A DNA stretch of 64,000 bases, taken from contig OX381720.1 in assembly GCA_947462335.1 (NCBI GenBank), positions 64,997,946 to 65,061,945 of the forward strand, written 5' to 3'. How positions within the stretch are numbered: the stretch's first letter is position 1; each line of letters starts with the position of its first letter. The DNA comes from Harmothoe impar (Eukaryota; Annelida; Polychaeta; Phyllodocida; Polynoidae). The position numbers were made by a program, and so were the translations under genes. Below the pieces are notes generated by a model, which ran no database searches, was not told the DNA's origin, and was given only the letters and a program-made list of their open reading frames with translations. This document shows positions 42,391-56,062 of this stretch, piece after piece.

Positions 42391-42889
42391 TTAATGACAG
42401 AATGCCTCATCTTTGAGATTTATGTTTGCCATCTTATATTTGGATAAGAATTATCCATATTGTTATCAAAATGAATGGTTTACCATGAAATGTATATTTA
42501 CCAAGAGACATATCATGTTTGTTACCAAGAAGATGTAAGGTGGTTGTGGTGCTGGATGTGTGGCTGTGCTAGCCGTCTTCACAATACACCTCCTCACATT
42601 GACAGCTACACCACACACATATCAGCCTGACAGGTGTACCTAGGTTATTTAAGCTATTTAAGCGCCACATGCTGAATCATGCAGCCCGGTCATTTACAAG
42701 TTGTGTGGACCGGACGGGATCCCCATGAGGGAGACGAGTACATCAGAAGTAGGAAACGTGCCACTTGTCACAAGTGAACCTGTCAGGTACACAGTCAGCA
42801 CTCTGTCCTGCATGAGTTTAAAGTGTCATACATTCCCTGTATATAACTTACATAACCATGCACCCAGAAACCAGATCTATGTGTCTAAC

Positions 42890-43205
42890 TAGTATGGGCT
42901 ACCAGCCCACACGGTATACAAGTATGGGCTACCAGCCCACACGGTATACAAGTATGGGCTACCAGCCCACACGGTATACAAGTATGGGCTACCAGCCTAT
43001 ATGGTATACAAGTATGGGCTACCAGCCCACACGGTATACAAGTATGGGCTATCAGCCCACACGGTATACAAGTACGGGCTATCAGCCCACACGGTATACA
43101 AGTATGGGCTAGCAGCCTACACAGTATACAAGTATGGGCTACCAGCCCACACGGTATACAAGTATGGGCTAGCAGCCTACACAGTATACAAGTATGGGCT
43201 AGCAG
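42890..43205. repeat. 30-bp tandem repeat in 3' UTR
   Basis: About ten units of agtatgggctaccagcccac plus acggtataca, with taccagcctatatgg and tagcagcctacacag variants. Confidence 0.95.
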
Positions 43206-43816
43206 ATCATTGACCCCTACCCCAGATGGTTATCATGAGTAGAATGAATTTACAACTTGAGCATCTTACAACTGACAACTTTCTGCAGCTGAATTTACCA
43301 CAAAGTGTTATCAGGTTTGAGACCCACATTGCACCTTGTGTTTTATATGTACATTACTATCCCGGGTATAACCCACATCAGGTAGAGTTTGGGGAAATTG
43401 TATAACCCGCACTGGAGATTGGTTCGCTTGTAACTCGTGCAGGAATTTAAGGCAGATACAAAATGTAGATTGTACTTTAACCTAGTTCACTTGTATTGCA
43501 TTTCTTCCACTAGGACCCAAATTTGATATGAAAGTTTCATCCTGGATACTTCAAGTTTCATGTCCCATGTTTAACAACCCTGATACACCAGTGTGATGTA
43601 TAACAGATATTTATACCACGTATGGGAGGGATGACACGTTACTAACAGTCACGGTGTGCTACTTCCATGTGATGTCTGTATTATAACTCACAGCCCCGTC
43701 CAGTGTTATACGTAGACGGGTGACTTACAGTGAGGGGACGGCTAAGACTCCCATCTTACAATGGGCCACGACATCATTACGCGTTACAATGTTGTAGAGT
43801 TATGGACTAACAGACC

Positions 43817-43822
43817 AATAAA
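43817..43822 (+). terminator. Candidate poly(A) signal
   Basis: AATAAA inside agaccaataaatgttac, the first canonical hexamer that I find downstream of the PLC-gamma stop codon. Confidence 0.45.
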
Positions 43823-43835
43823 TGTTACTACAAAA

Positions 43836-44825
43836 TGTACACCAACTGCTGTTTCTTTTATAGTAATCACCTTGTGAATATTTTTGGTAACACCGTTGTA
43901 GGATTAGCTAGGATTGACCCACCATACCCAATGTTATAAACCGCAAGGGCCCTTAAAGATGGGTTAGGAGCTAGATTGTTTTTTGTTTTTTGTTTTTTTT
44001 TCATTTACAGAACCTATTAGTGTTCATAATGTCCATACAAATACGTGTGTAGCTTTAAAAATGATTCCTTTATTTACAGATGCATTAAATATAGAGAAAA
44101 CTAGGTCAGAATGGGTCAGGGGACCCGTCACTATTATAGAGAGGAGCCCCCTGACCTGGTTTTCTCTATATTTGCTGCATTTATAATTATCAGAATAATT
44201 TTAAAAGGTACAAACATATTTATATGGTTATTATGAACACAAATATGTTGTGTAACTGGAGTATAAAAATCGACCCCAAATTAGGTCCTAACCCTTGTAG
44301 CAGTAGGAGGTATCCCAGGGAGTTTGAAGATATTATTATTGGAGATGTGGAAACCAATCAGATTGATTGACAATGCTAAATGAAGAAAAACACTTTTTAA
44401 ATGGGGCAGATTGGTCAAGCGGTTTAGATTTGACAGCCATTTTAAATTGTAATAATGAGGTCTGGACTTTTGGCCCTTCTCCTCAAGCTTATTATGCATG
44501 CATATGATTACCATTGTGTAATATCTGGGAAAAGGAATAGATGGTGTAAATCAATTGGATCCTGCTCACAGCATATAACTCCTTATCACAACAAAAATTC
44601 AATTAGTTCAGACATCAGTTTTTTATTTTTTGGATCTCTGGGAGTTCTTTTTTATAAGTAATGGAGACCATGCTTAATTTTTTTCTGCTGTGGATAACCA
44701 ATTTTTACTTCACAATTTACATTCAAAATTTAGGACACCACTAAATTTCCCGGTGTCCCTGAGCAGTGAAAATGACCAGGCTCTAAATCAAGACCATGCT
44801 ACTGTTGTTTCATATATGACCCTAC
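43836..44825. other. Intergenic, nothing recognised
   Basis: AT-rich. A t-rich run followed by tttcatttacag at about 43985-44010 looks like an acceptor, but no exon follows. No gene supported. Confidence 0.5.
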
Positions 44826-45366
44826 ACTACAGTACAGTCTGAGCACACGTCTACTCACCGGTCTCAGACTCACCGGTCTCAGACCCGACACCACAGTACA
44901 GTCTGAGCACACGTCTACTCACCGGTCTCAGACTCACCGGTCTCAGACCCGACACCACAGTACAGTCTGAGCACACGTCTACTCACCGGTCTCAGACTCA
45001 CCGGTCTCAGACCCGACACCACAGTACAGTCTGAGCACACGTCTACTCGCCGGTCTCAGACTCACCGGTCTCAGACCCGACACCTCAGTACAGTCTGAGC
45101 ACACGTCTACTCACCGGTCTCAGACTCACCGGTCTCAGACCCGACACCACAGTACAGTCTGAGCACACGTCTACTCACCGGTCTCAGACTCACCGGTCTC
45201 AGACCCGACACCACAGTACAGTCTGAGCACACGTCTACTCACCGGTCTCAGACTCACCGGTCTCAGACCCGACACCACAGTACAGTCTGAGCACACGTCT
45301 ACTCACCGGTCTCAGACTCACCGGTCTCAGACCCGACACCACAGTACAGTCTGAGCACACGTCTAC
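44826..45366. repeat. 64-bp minisatellite
   Basis: Eight nearly identical units of cacagtacagtctgagcaca, cgtctactcaccggtctcag, actcaccggtctcagacccgac. The inner caccggtctcagactcaccggtctcag is itself a duplication. Confidence 0.96.
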
Positions 45367-45894
45367 CTGTGGCTTGTGACCAGATTGCTGCCTAGTGGTA
45401 CTTAGTTGTTGTGACAATGGGCAGGTGGGCGGACAAGTTAGTGACCGTACTGCCATTTGGTAAGCCCGCTGCGTATCACTACGATAGAAACAGGCCAAAA
45501 ATAAATTAAACCCTAAAACAATTTTAACTCCTGTTATATCTGTTGCAGTATGCTATAGGTATTCCAAATCAGTTTTATTTTTGTTTATAACTTGATTAAA
45601 AGTTGAGAAAAATAGATTTGAAATGTTGGATATGGGGAGTCCATCTGGTATATGAAACTGTGATTTGGGACTGGCTCTCTGCTGACAGGCAGACTATCAC
45701 AATGTAGGGTGTCTTAGCACATTTAGTGATGCCAAAGGTGGGAAACTACCTTTAGATAGGTAGGTATATGGCATAATGGCAGAAGGATTAAGACCATGTG
45801 GTAAAATTGGAATACCTGGAGGAATGCATAAGACCCTGGAGGTATAAAAGAAATAGAGGGACACAGAGATGGTGATCAAGCAGGATCAAGACCT

Positions 45895-46275
45895 GGGAGT
45901 GATGGTCAGCCTTAAGAAAGGTTTCTAGAGTCACCCTGGAGGTAGCATCTGATACCATCAGTGGGTGTGTAATGCATGGGGATGCAGGAGACTGGAGGAG
46001 GGATGGGGAACCCGTGAGGTACAAATAGGGGAGGAATAGGGGACCTGCAGGAGGGGAAGGGTTGAGATGGAGGTGGGGTGGGGGACCCTGGAGGAGAGAT
46101 GGGGGACACTGGAGGAGGGGTAGGAGACCCTGGAGGAGAGATAGGGGATCCTGAATGAGGGGTGTGGGGGAAACCTGGAGGAGGGATAGGGGACCCTGGA
46201 GGAGGGTTGGGGGACCCTGGAGGAGGGTTGGGGGACCCTGGAGGAGGGATGGGGGACCCTGGAGGAGGGATGGAG
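45895..46275. repeat. Degenerate ggaccctggaggaggg repeats
   Basis: Units of 21-24 bp (gggaccctggaggagggatg) become regular toward the right end. Reverse-strand open frames are Pro/Ser repeat translations. Confidence 0.88.
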
Positions 46276-48714
46276 AATAATGGTCATGATGGTACAATTG
46301 ATCAAAATCTAGGAATAGGGCCGATCATCTAAGTATAGTTTACCATTTATGCTATCATGTAACAATGTGGTACTATCCTAGAGTTTGCAGGTGGCAAATC
46401 AGTGTATAAGGAGCTATAGATTGCTAGTTATACACCAACATTTAGATGTAATGGTGCCTTAACCAAAAAAAAAAATTTGAAAAAATGCAAAAGCATGTAA
46501 TATAGAATTACCCCTATGGTGCGGTGAATTTTGGTTATTTCAATATTTGCACTGTTTAAATCGTATCATTATGTTATTAAATCACAGGGGCCAGATAACT
46601 TACATAACTGTGGTAACCTTTAGTCTCTTCTTGTTGGCCATCTTTTTTCTTCCAAATGGATCACATGACATCACACAACTCCCAAAATAAGGCTCACAGC
46701 ATGGGCCAGAGTGAGGGTGTCTCCCATGTACATGGGGACCTCCCTCTGTACAGCATTCATAGTCCTTCCCACCAGCAAGACGCAACTTGTTACGTTGGCT
46801 CATGTCCCGAGGGCCGTACATATCGATGCCCTCAGGGCATGGCCTTCACTTCTACAAACTTACACTACTGGTCAATGCCCTGGGGGCATCATATATAGGT
46901 ATATATATCACTGATTCCCTCAGGGCATAGCAGTGACTTCTACAAACTTACACTTACTTTGTTCTTTGAAAGAGAATGAAAGAATCAAAAGGGGATTCGG
47001 AGACAGCCCGAATATAAACCTCTTAGTTAAACTAGTAAAGCAAAATAAGGCAGTGTTTTTAAGCACCAAATGTGACCCATTCTTACAAAATGAGGCACAA
47101 GTCCCACATATTGGAATCTTGATATGGGCCCTCAAAGGTATTTAACCATCAAAACATTTAAAAATAACATTTCACTTTTTTTTTGGAAAAACGAATGTTA
47201 ATTTATTTGGAAATAATTATGGTACTTGGGACAGAAATTCACCCCTAAGTCCATTTTTATCAATACAATCATGCATACACTAGGTAAATTATACTCATTT
47301 TCCCCAGCTTATCAATTTTAATCGGAATATTGTTTGATAACGGGATATAGAATGTTCTGGTTGCCATGGCAACAAACGTTGGAATGTTCTTATTAAAAGT
47401 AATAGAAAGGGCATTCCAGCAGCTTTCAGGAAATTTATAGCTCCCACGCCCGAGTTCCAACCAAAAGTATCATACTTCCCTAACATGTTATGTGCGGTTG
47501 TTGATTATTTTGCAGTCATTGGGGCTACAATAGGCATGTAAATACCACAGCAAAGCTATTGTAACAAGGAATTTAATTATTTTAATATGATTAATATATT
47601 TTAAAAATTGGAATTTTTGTTGCCATGGAAACAGTGATGTTTGAAAAATGAAATTTCAATTTTTTTGTCTCCTTCATTTCAATCAAAAAATAATAAAAAA
47701 TACACAAAAAATACTCACTTTAAAGTGTCTACATTAGAATTGTCAAGAACTAAATTCCCTTTCCAGTGATATATTATGGATCTCCCTAGCTCTTTCCATT
47801 GCGGAAATATCAATGTCCAAAGATGGAAGCAGAATTGGGCAAAAGGGGGCAAAAGTGGCCAGATTTGGGCCCAAAATGGTACCATTTTTTAACATAATTA
47901 CACGTTTTAAGGTAGCAGTCATTAAATAATGTCAGAATATTTTACCGATTCTGTTTCAAATTGATAAAAATACAGGCTGCTTCTAGATTACTGAAAAAAA
48001 GAAAATCTAAATTGATAATTTCAATGATTTTTGCTCTATTTTTGTATTGGTTAGAACTTGGGTGCGGGAGCTATAATATGATGTATGTGTCCAAAAGACT
48101 TATTCGGTTATTTGATAATTGCTTAGACTCAGCTAATCTTGTTAAATAGATTTGATATATATTTGTCAGCATTTAATTGCTCTGATATATTGGAACATAA
48201 ATTTTATTTTATATCTGAATATGTGGCTAACATAGCTTTTGTTTTTGGCAACTTGTGCCTCATTTCGTAATGATGGGTCACAAATGATGTATGCGTACCC
48301 TTTTGGGGAAATTAACCCGGATTCACATTATCTGGTCCCAGCAATATGACTGTCACGGCACAAAGCTGTATATCCCATTACTGACCAACTAACGGGCTTT
48401 GAATGAGGCGTATTGTTGTTGTGTGAGTGGTGCCGGCCGGTCAGGCTGCTGATGCTAGTATAACCCTGACAACTCCTATTCTGTTACATGTTAATGGGAG
48501 TGTCATGTCAGCCTCCCCCTGACAATGGCCTCATATAACATGCAGGACAACCACTTCATTAATTACCATGTAATAAATGCGAGTGCTAAAATGCAGCATG
48601 GCCCTTGTCAACATGATGCATGAACGCACCAGTAACTCACCCGTGCTGCATTTATGTGTCATGCCGACCCCAGTTGACATGACATACCAACAAAGTGCCG
48701 GTGAGACACTTGCG
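46276..48714. other. Intergenic, no gene seen
   Basis: Mostly AT-rich. A duplicated block cttctacaaacttacact with ccctcagggcat occurs at 46830-46870 and 46917-46955. gttgccatggcaac, a perfect X-box-like palindrome, lies at 47360-47373. No coding region supported. Confidence 0.5.
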
Positions 48715-49062
48715 GGCACTGCATTGGTGCATCACATGCAGCATTGGTGCATCACATGCAGCATTGGTGCATCATATGCAGCATTGGTGCATCATATGCA
48801 GCATTGGTGCATCATATGCAGCATTGGTGCATCATATGCAGCATTGGTGTATCACATGCAGCATTGGTGCATCATATGCAGCATTGGTGCATCATATGCA
48901 GCATTGGTGCATCACATGCAGCATTGGTGCATCATATGCAGCATTGGTGCATCACATGCAGCATTGGTGCATCACATGCAGCATTGGTGCATCACATGCA
49001 GCATTGGTGAATCATATGCAGCATTGGTGCATCATAAGCAGCATTGGTGCATCATATGCAGC
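48715..49062. repeat. 20-bp minisatellite
   Basis: About seventeen units of gcattggtgcatcatatgca with c/t variation at catcacatg; very homogeneous. Confidence 0.97.
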
Positions 49063-49689
49063 ATGCATGATGCCCCACGTTACCTTGTTGTGGATGACAT
49101 CCTCAGTGAGAGGGGACGGTGTTACATTCTGGGGGACATTTCTTGTCAGTCATTTAAACTCAAACCCCAAGGGGAAGCCTTATTACTAAACAAAAATGAA
49201 TTAAAAGAAGGTCTTCTATAGATTATAGATTATTTGCAAACCTTTATTTAGATGAACAAAGTCTATAGTAAGCAAATACTACGTCACGGGTAAGTAAGCG
49301 TAAGTGAGCAATCACAGGGAACTGTCAGCCTTACAAATTAAAGGGCTGATACAGGCATTATGTCCACAGTGTTCATATTCTAATCATAGTTTGATGAAAC
49401 ATAGTGCAAATGATGAATAACTATACTGTACGCTGAAAACCAACCTAAAGAAGGGTTATGTTGTTCTGAAAAAGAAGCCTTTTTCCCCCAATTCCTTTTT
49501 CCCCTCTAGCTTCAAAAACAGTGTTTCGTAATAGCAAGAAAAATATTTAACATATTCTTATATGAGTCTTAACCTATACATACACACATATCATATAAAA
49601 TGCAATATTATTACAATTTCAATAAAGATCTTCAACTAGGTAAATTCAAATTGGTATATTTTCTGTGCTATGAAGAGAACTACATAAAA

Positions 49690-51295
49690 TGTCTCAACAT
49701 ATAACAAGTACCACACACACATCACCCACTCACACATTACGAGGCCCATATGCAGACACATTACACACACATTACAAGTACCACACACACATCACACAAC
49801 AATTACAAGTACCATACACACATCACTCACACATTACAAGTACCACACACACATCACACATCACACACACACATTACAAGTACCACACACACATCACTCA
49901 CACATCACAAGTACCACACACACATCACTCACACATTACAAGTACCGTACACACATCACTTAGACATTACACGTACCACACACACACATTACAAGTACCA
50001 CACACACATCACTCACACATTACAAGTACCATACACACATCACACACACATTACAAGTACCACACACACATCACACACACATTACAAGTACCATACACAC
50101 ATCACTCACACATTACAAGTACCACACACACATCACTCACACATTACAAGTACCACACACACATCACACACACATAACAAGTACCATACACACATCACAC
50201 ACACATAACAAGTACCACACACATCACACACACATTACACGTACCATACACACATCACTCACACATAGTACAAGTACCATACACACACACATCACACACA
50301 CATTACAAGTACCACATACACACATCACACACACACATTACAAGTACCACACACACATCACTCACACATTACAAGTACAATACACACATCACACACACAT
50401 TACAAGTACCATACACACATCACACACACATTACAAGTACCATACACACATCACCCACACATTACAAGTACCACACACACATCACTCACACATTACACGT
50501 ACCATACACACATCACCCACACATTACACGTACCACACACACATCACTCACACATTACAAGTACCACACACACACATCACACACACATTACAAGTACCAT
50601 ACACACATCACCCACACATTACAAGTACCACACACACACATCACACACACATTACAAGTACCATACACACATCACTCACACATTACACGTACCACATACA
50701 CACATCACACACACATTACAAGTACCATACACACATCACACAAACATTACAAGTACTATACACACATCACACACACATTACAAGTACCACACGCACATCA
50801 CACACACATTACAAGTACCACACACACATCACCCACACATTATACGTACCACATGCATAACACTCACACATTACACGTACCATACACACATCACACACAC
50901 ATTACAAGTACCACACACACATCACTCACACATTACAAGTACCACATGCACATCACTCACACATTACATGTACCATACACACATCACACACACATTACAA
51001 GTACCATACACACATCACACACACATTACAAGTACCATACACACATCACACACACATTACAAGTACCACACACACATCACACACACATTACAAGTACCAT
51101 ACACACATCACACACACATTACACGTACCATACACACACATCACACACACATTACAAGTACCATGCAAACACACATCACACACACATTACAAGTACCATA
51201 CACACATCACTCACACATCACAAGTACCACACACACATTACAAGTACCATACACACATCACCCACACATTACAAGTACCACACACACATCAATAA
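49690..51295. repeat. acattacaagtacc minisatellite
   Basis: About 55 units of 27-31 bp: acacacatcactcacacatt plus acaagtacc, with acg/aag and acc/atac variants. Downstream of the membrane-protein gene. The sense-strand THYKYH frames are repeat artefacts. Confidence 0.96.
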
Positions 51296-51365
51296 TACAT
51301 ATGCAGTGTCCTGAAGCTCTGTTCACTACAGCAATACACCACTGTTTTACAGCTACAACTTTACA

Positions 51366-51513
51366 CCAGCTCTGTGCACTACAACTTGACACCATTGTTA
51401 AACAGCTCTGTGCACTACAACTTGACACCATTGTTAAACAGCTCTGTGCACTACAACTTGACACCATTGTTAAACAGCTCTGTGCACTACAACTTGACAC
51501 CATTGTTAAACAG
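51366..51513. repeat. 36-bp repeat at the stop codon
   Basis: Four units of cagctctgtgcactacaact plus tgacaccattgttaaa. The TAA stop of the minus-strand gene (51506-51508) lies in the copy nearest the gene, so the repeat was seeded across the end of the coding sequence. Confidence 0.93.
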
Positions 51514-53024
51514 CTTGAACCTCCCCATGGGACAAGTTCACTTCAGGAGAACTGTCCAGGTCACCAGATTCAACATCTAAGATAGTTTTTCTCACTTTGA
51601 TGGACATGGCTTTCATTTCAAGTGCCTTCTGGTCCTCAGACTTGTTCTGGCTGAGTAGTCGTGGAATGCTGACAAAGACGACTGTAATGATGGCCTCGCC
51701 GGTTTGGGAGAGCTGAGAAAACACCTCATAGTCTATTATAACCATGTACAACAGGACCAGGAAGGCCAGCTTCAGTAACAAGACAAACATAGCCATGGCT
51801 ACCTCCTTCCCATATGGCATGTGCTGCTTACAAATCTTTACAAACAGCGACTTGGGAATCGCTACTACACTTTGGCCATCCTTTCTCAACATAGATTGAC
51901 TAGCCTTTTGCTCCTGCTCAGAAGGTGAGTTACTCATATCTTGGAGTATCTCAAAGATCAGAAATTTAATTTTTCTGTATTTATTGCTGACATCATTAAA
52001 CATCTCCTTGATGTTTACAAGAGCTGTCATCAGGAATATAACGTGGGTAAGGGTGATGGTCAGGGTTCTGATGATATCAATTGTTATAAACAGAACCATG
52101 TGCACATACATGGTGATACATGCCAGAAGAACTGAAGTGAAATATATGATACCAAGACCAACTGACAGACGCATGAGAAACACCTTGAGACGCCTTTGTG
52201 ACACTGTGTTATGTAGGGCTACACTTTTACTACAGAAAACTACCCTGAATACAGTGAACATGGGACAAGTGTAACACAGAATCATCACTGGCAGAAGAAG
52301 TACTTTAACAAAGAGCTTCAGCAGTCTCCAGAAGCCTTTACCATCTTTTGGTACTTTAAACAGGCTCTCATAGACTAAGAACTTCCAGAACTTACTACAC
52401 ATTATATAGGACATTCTGATTTTCAAATTTGTATAGAGTTTAGCTTCAAAACTCTGACATAGTACATTCAGACAATTGTCTTGAACTGTGAACCCAACAT
52501 ATTTCCCAACCACGGTTTGCTTTTCACTCCAATAAAGGATCTTGGCAATTGATTCCCTTTGAACAAGGATGGGTGACAAGAATGTAAACTGAATGATTGC
52601 GATCAACATAGGCACAATCAGTAGGGAAAGAGTGAGGACAAAATCAAAACTAGATTTTGTAAAGAGTTTACTTTTGAAAGAAGAGAAAAGAAGATATATA
52701 AATGTTGTAAAGTGAAATTGCCAAACTTTGCGAAACAGTTCTTGATAATATATTCTAAGCTGTAAAGCTGCGAGGTAAGTCAGAGCTGATATAAAGTACA
52801 AGAAGAGAAGTCTTCTCAACATGACAAATCCACGACTGACTTTGCTGAACAGCAGCAGGTACCAGAGGATCACCTTGGGGCTGAAATGGTAGCCGGGGTC
52901 CTCATCATAAGGCATCCAGTCAGTGTGTGCTTCTCCCTTCTCAGCTCCACTCACTTCTCCGGGTGACGCCTCCCCACAAGGCCTTCCTGCTGTCCTATGT
53001 GAAAGTGTTGCACCAAAGCCACAT
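51506..53024 (-). CDS. Multi-pass membrane protein, exon 2
   Basis: 505 codons plus TAA. Acceptor catacattctag at 53025; the first base completes an AGA with exon 1. After a ~45-residue hydrophilic segment come several hydrophobic helices: RLLFLYFISALTYLAALQL, FVLTLSLLIVPMLIAIIQF, LFVKVLLLPVMILCYTCPMF, a long cluster around VGLGIIYFTSVLLACITMYV with IDIIRTLTITLTHVIFLMTA, and VAMAMFVLLLKLAFLVLLYM. The C-terminal ~60 residues are charged and probably cytosolic. I do not recognise the family; it does not read as a GPCR or a known channel. Confidence 0.85.
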
Positions 53025-55570
53025 CTAGAATGTATGAAAATAGGTTCAGATAGTAGCTGAGGGAAGACTCCTGTATATATTCTCCCTTATACAGTCTTTA
53101 TGAAATCCTGCCAGACATAGGAAATGTCTGGCAGGATTTCCGGGACATTTACCTATATTTTGGTCTTTACTGTGTGTAAATTGGACCATTATTAAGCAAA
53201 CTGTGCAAGGGTAAACAGGAATATGATTATTGGTATCATAATAATAGAATTTTCTTTGTAAACACTGTATTATACAATCAATTTCTTTTGGATGGAGTAT
53301 GAGCTATAGCTTAGGTCGAGAAAAGGTGTGTTTCAGAATTGTTTTAGATTCCCCCCCCCCCAATAGTCATATTTTTCTAAATGTTAGCATTGTTTGTGAT
53401 TCCAGTAGCCTAATTTAATGTCTGATGTTTTTCAACAAGAATATCCCATGAGTTGATGTGGAGATTCGCAAATGATTCCTGGTATTTTTTAGCGAGGGCG
53501 GGAGCCAGAGTTTTTTTGCGCCAGCTAGGGACCTGCTGAAGATTTTCTGTGAAAATAAATCTTGGTTCTGTCACATGAGAATGGTCAAAAAATATTCTTT
53601 TCCTGTAGATAGCACGAAATTAATTGTTTGCGTTGTAAAGACAAATAGTGTATGGATATTGTACGAAATGGGTATCAAATTTCTGTGGTTGATTCTAGGG
53701 AATAGATTCTAGGGAACAGGCTCCGTGCTGATGCTTGTTCCCAGCAACTGGGGTAGTGGCACACCTGCCATCACCTGTGGAAACCAGCGAACAATAAACA
53801 TCGGTCTGATCTACATATGTGGCACCCACGCTGCACCAAAAACACCGAAATAGGCACAAATGCCCTCGTTTTCTGTTACTGCTATACCATATAATATAAA
53901 TGAAAAGAAATCTACCCTAATTTTTTTGGCAATGTTGCCTGAAACACACCTTTTTTGCCTCATCATGTAAGATATTTTTTATAAAAGATTTCTCTGCAAA
54001 ACTTTTGTGAGAGTATTCGGTCCTGTGAAAACCTGACCGGTCCTGCAGAATTAAAAATCTGCAGGACTAAATATCCTGCATGGTGAAAAAGATTTCATAA
54101 AGACTGTTTATAAGCCTAACTCACGTAAGGGTCGGAAATTAAAAAAATGCATAGTGGTCCAAACATGTCTTCTATTCTTTTTCTAATCCAGTTGTTTGTT
54201 TTTTTAAAGAAGACAATTTTCTTTGAAAGACTAATATTTTGGCTCCGTGGAAGCACTCAAAGTAATGCTTTACTACCAGAGGGTCTATTCACCAGCACAC
54301 ATTAAACAGATAAATAAATCTAAGGAAAATCTAAGGAATTTTCACCAATAATTCCTAAGGTTGTTTAGGACTTACCTTGTTTTGGTGTCACATGACTGAA
54401 TGTGTTGATCACTTCTTTCTTCATTTTCTGGTACCCATTGCACCATCAAAGGAAACACTGCAGCCAGAACAAGACTTATAGCCTCAGCTATCCTGGCAAG
54501 TACATGTGTTATAAAGTATGGTTTGTAGCAGTCCCAGGCATCAGATAAAGATAAATAAGGGCGACTATGTTGCTTGTCTAGAGTGCAGCATTCATACAGC
54601 GCCAATCTTCTGTTTTCCAGAAATGGCCATGTGCGCCCATTGTCAACAGGACGTAGACTACACACTGGGTTCAGGTAACTTAAAGCTCGTCCTGAATAAA
54701 CTTTGAACATTGTGGTTTGTTGAAAAATAGTCAGCATAAAGAAATGAGTGACAGCGTGTTCTAGATCTGCAACCATGTCAAAACATGGTAAGTTCTCAGG
54801 ATGGTAAACTAATTCCAATGGGCAACTATGTAACAACTGATCACGAACTTTACCAATGTCACGCTCTGTTGGATCCGGGTCATGGGTGTTATAGCCGGTA
54901 AAGTTCAGGAAGTCATACTGTGGGAGGCAGTCACCTTTAACACTGACTTCATACTTGGTAAAGATTGGCCATTTAGTGTTGAATTTATTTTTGGTGAATC
55001 CAAAAATATCACGTAAATGAATAATGGTATATGGCAGGTACTTGAACTTACCCACTTTATCTACATCTGCCTGCAGCACCCCAACAGTTACATTGGTGCC
55101 ATTATACTCAAACCCTAAAGTAGTGAGATCTAAGGCACTGCTGGTCTTTTCCTTAAGTCTGCGGTAGTAGCGGACAAAGTTCCTGAGTAACTGAGGACCA
55201 GTGATTGTGACGTTACATACACGACCATTTGTGTGAACTGCATGGACTCCAACGGAAGACCCGTTAAGACTTTTAAATATGCCCTTGAGTTTGCCTCGCT
55301 CATCACTAGCCACTGGTATCCTGTGCCCCTCACCATAGTTTATCCACTTATTTAATGTCCAGTTACCCATTGACAAAAAGTTCCCGAAGTATGTCCAAGT
55401 GTCTCCGTGGGTGGACCTATGTATGCTTGACGAGAAGTAGCCGTCCATCTGTCCAATCTCATCTATGGTTTCATCTACATTCAGCTCAGCAGATGTACAA
55501 GTTGGCAAACATGCAAGCAACAGGAAGGTCCTGACTGCTCTCATAACGACCGCCATGTCTGTTGTTTCTC
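51506..55570 (-). CDS. 899-residue membrane protein gene (span)
   Basis: Two coding exons, 55556-54376 and 53024-51506, join (ACA AG | A TGT) into 2700 nt, i.e. 899 residues. Layout: signal peptide; ~350-residue ectodomain with six N-glycosylation sequons and at least eight cysteines; then about 7-8 membrane helices. Likely a cell-surface protein of unknown function. A cttttag acceptor 14 bp before the ATG implies an upstream 5' UTR exon. Span includes one 1351-bp intron. Confidence 0.85.
53025..54375 (-). other. Intron of the membrane-protein gene
   Basis: GT-AG intron (aag|gtaagt ... cattctag|atgt). AT-rich. It contains a 20-bp hairpin near 53112-53140 (gaaatcctgccagacat / atgtctggcaggattt). 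Otherwise nothing recognised. Confidence 0.8.
54376..55570 (-). CDS. Membrane-protein exon 1: signal peptide and ectodomain
   Basis: ATG at 55556-55554; a longer frame upstream has no ATG. MAVVMRAVRTFLLLACLPTC then TSA is a good cleaved signal peptide. Sequons NWT, NGS, NVT, NGT, NVT and NFT, and cysteines in CNVT, GDCL, HSCP, LPCF, PVCS and YECC indicate a secreted or extracellular fold. The first membrane helix (IAEAISLVLAAVFPLMVQW) is just before the donor gtaagt. No known domain recognised. Confidence 0.85.
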
Positions 55571-55874
55571 CTAAAAGGAAAACAAGATAGTAATCCAATC
55601 AGTTAAAATATGCATATGATCTGCAAAATCTCCTCAGAGGTAAACATAGGACATATATATATACTACTGTTTAACAATTTAGAATGTGCATTTACTTCAT
55701 GGTGAATATGAGGACCACTATGCTTAAGTAGTACATGTTCCCGTATCACATGGCCTGTGACGTCATCATTTGTTCAAATTATTATGGCCATTTTAATGCA
55801 ATTAAACATATCTTAAAGAGTAAAAACCATGAAATAAAGGCAAAGGCCCATAGCCGGATATTTCAATATAGTGT

Positions 55875-56062
55875 AACCATCTGGCAGACTGTAATGTGTC
55901 ATTACTGCTGTCGGGTATATGATCAGCGTGATCAAATCAACCAGGAACACAATTCATATAGAGTTTATAGCTGATGCTGCTTTTATTCAATATCACACTT
56001 TAATAAAGCACTTTTGGGTCCAGTCTTGCATCTAAACCAACAGTATCAAACTACAACAGTCA
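55875..56062. repeat. Dispersed repeat, copy 1
   Basis: catctggcagactgtaatgt...gctgcttttattcaatatca and gggtccagtcttgcatc recur at 58546-58703 in the same orientation with about 80 percent identity. Contains no gene. Confidence 0.8.

Larger units (their letters stand above)
41856..43835 (+). other. Probable PLCG 3' UTR
   Basis: No further exon in frame. The first well-placed AATAAA is at 43817-43822. The stretch contains two minisatellites. The exact cleavage site is not visible. Confidence 0.5.

Noticed and set aside
42890..43205. CRISPR-like or coding repeat (YGLPAHTVYK)
   Set aside because: Contiguous 30-bp minisatellite in a probable 3' UTR; no spacers and no independent coding signal.
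43985..44160. Possible exon after tttcatttacag
   Set aside because: The following frame is short, low-complexity and unconnected to either neighbouring gene.
48715..49062. CRISPR-like regular array
   Set aside because: Units are adjacent with no unique spacers, and the DNA is animal nuclear.
52952..53024. Direct use of the acceptor at ggacag or gacagcag near 52990 for membrane-protein exon 2
   Set aside because: Both give a phase mismatch with the exon 1 donor; the acceptor cattctag at 53025 joins in frame.
55557..55598. Start of the membrane protein at 55598
   Set aside because: It is a TTG codon, and a splice acceptor lies between it and the ATG at 55556.
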